A stretch of 47,510 nt of DNA from CAYMTT01 sp964393465. GTDB taxonomy: Bacteria; Patescibacteriota; Minisyncoccia; Minisyncoccales; MHMH01. The DNA is taken from positions 1-47,510 of the forward strand of contig CAYMTT010000002.1 of assembly GCA_964393465.1 (NCBI GenBank). Direction: 5' to 3'. A program made the position numbers and the translations under genes. Under the pieces are notes generated by a model. It was given only the letters and a program-made list of their open reading frames with translations. It did no database searches and was not told the origin of the DNA. Shown here piece by piece: positions 47,407-47,510 of the stretch; positions within the stretch are counted from its first letter, which is position 1; each line of letters starts with the position of its first letter.

Positions 47407-47510
47407 ATGGGTTTTACTATAAAAAAATTCAAAAATTATATTGCAAATCTGGGTTTAATTGGAATTGCTCTTCTGATTTACATGGCACTTTTGTATTATG
47501 ATTCTTTTCT
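47407..47510 (+). CDS. Start of a membrane protein, cut by the window end
   Basis: An open frame from ATG 47407 to the end of the window: MGFTIKKFKNYIANLGLIGI followed by ALLIYMALLYYDSF. It is one basic N-terminus plus a transmembrane helix. Its base composition is far more AT-rich than the rest of the window. Too short to identify. Confidence 0.4.
   Translation, partial: MGFTIKKFKNYIANLGLIGIALLIYMALLYYDSF

Overview
The window looks like the origin-proximal part of a chromosome from a Candidate Phyla Radiation (Patescibacteria, Parcubacteria-like) bacterium. Evidence: small genes at high density, a trigger factor without its PPIase domain, a PrgI/VirB4 secretion locus typical of these genomes, a type IV pilus ATPase, tRNA genes without encoded CCA, and UGA used as a normal stop (so not the recoded SR1/Gracilibacteria groups). 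I cannot name a lower taxon from sequence alone.

Layout. 1-8203: minus-strand information and housekeeping genes: hup, a membrane pyrophosphatase (hppA), RNase Y, ClpP, trigger factor, a catalytically stripped pyrophosphatase-like paralogue, and nusA. 8294-8930: back-to-back promoters, a highly structured leader with an anti-Shine-Dalgarno loop ahead of a 43-residue basic protein, and a SemiSWEET-like gene. 8932-13274: a PHP phosphoesterase and a mixed unit cca / tRNA-Pro / repeat surface protein / small hypothetical / tRNA-Ala, containing two parS-like palindromes. 13334-20658: tRNA-Arg, a VirB2-like pilin, tRNA-Lys, a GT4 glycosyltransferase, rpsO, a NYN-domain protein, pnp and a large coiled-coil membrane protein. 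20659-22455: a structured non-coding stretch, a DksA/TraR-like zinc finger, a tiny membrane ORF and a LysM-CHAP hydrolase.

22553-32625: rsmA followed by a nine-gene secretion-like locus: VirB6-like channel protein, a hypothetical, PrgI, a VirB4 split into N-domain and ATPase, a small membrane protein, and three tandem proteins that share a VirB2-like two-helix head but carry different ectodomains (two Cys-rich/coiled-coil, one betagamma-crystallin-like). It lacks recognisable VirB7-11 and VirD4 within the window. I regard this as the best candidate for an undescribed surface system.

32622-37016: the classic origin neighbourhood: jag, yidC, rnpA, rpmH on one strand, dnaA and dnaN on the other, with DnaA boxes between dnaA and dnaN. 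37013-46104: PBP1A-type penicillin-binding protein, tyrS, an acidic mini-protein behind a consensus promoter and an early terminator-like hairpin, ruvC, yebC, a lamin-tail-domain protein, ruvB, a candidate structured ncRNA, pilB and a DHH-family protein that has lost its DHH motif. 46133-47510: tsaE and the 5'-nuclease part of polA, which breaks abruptly into AT-rich sequence near 47337.

A recurring theme is gene expression: many single genes have an extended -10 (TGNTANAAT-like) placed so that the predicted transcription start falls on, or a few bases before, the start codon (leaderless mRNAs), whereas only a few genes have a strong AAAGGAGG Shine-Dalgarno. All RNA structures and homologies here were read by eye; none was computed or searched.
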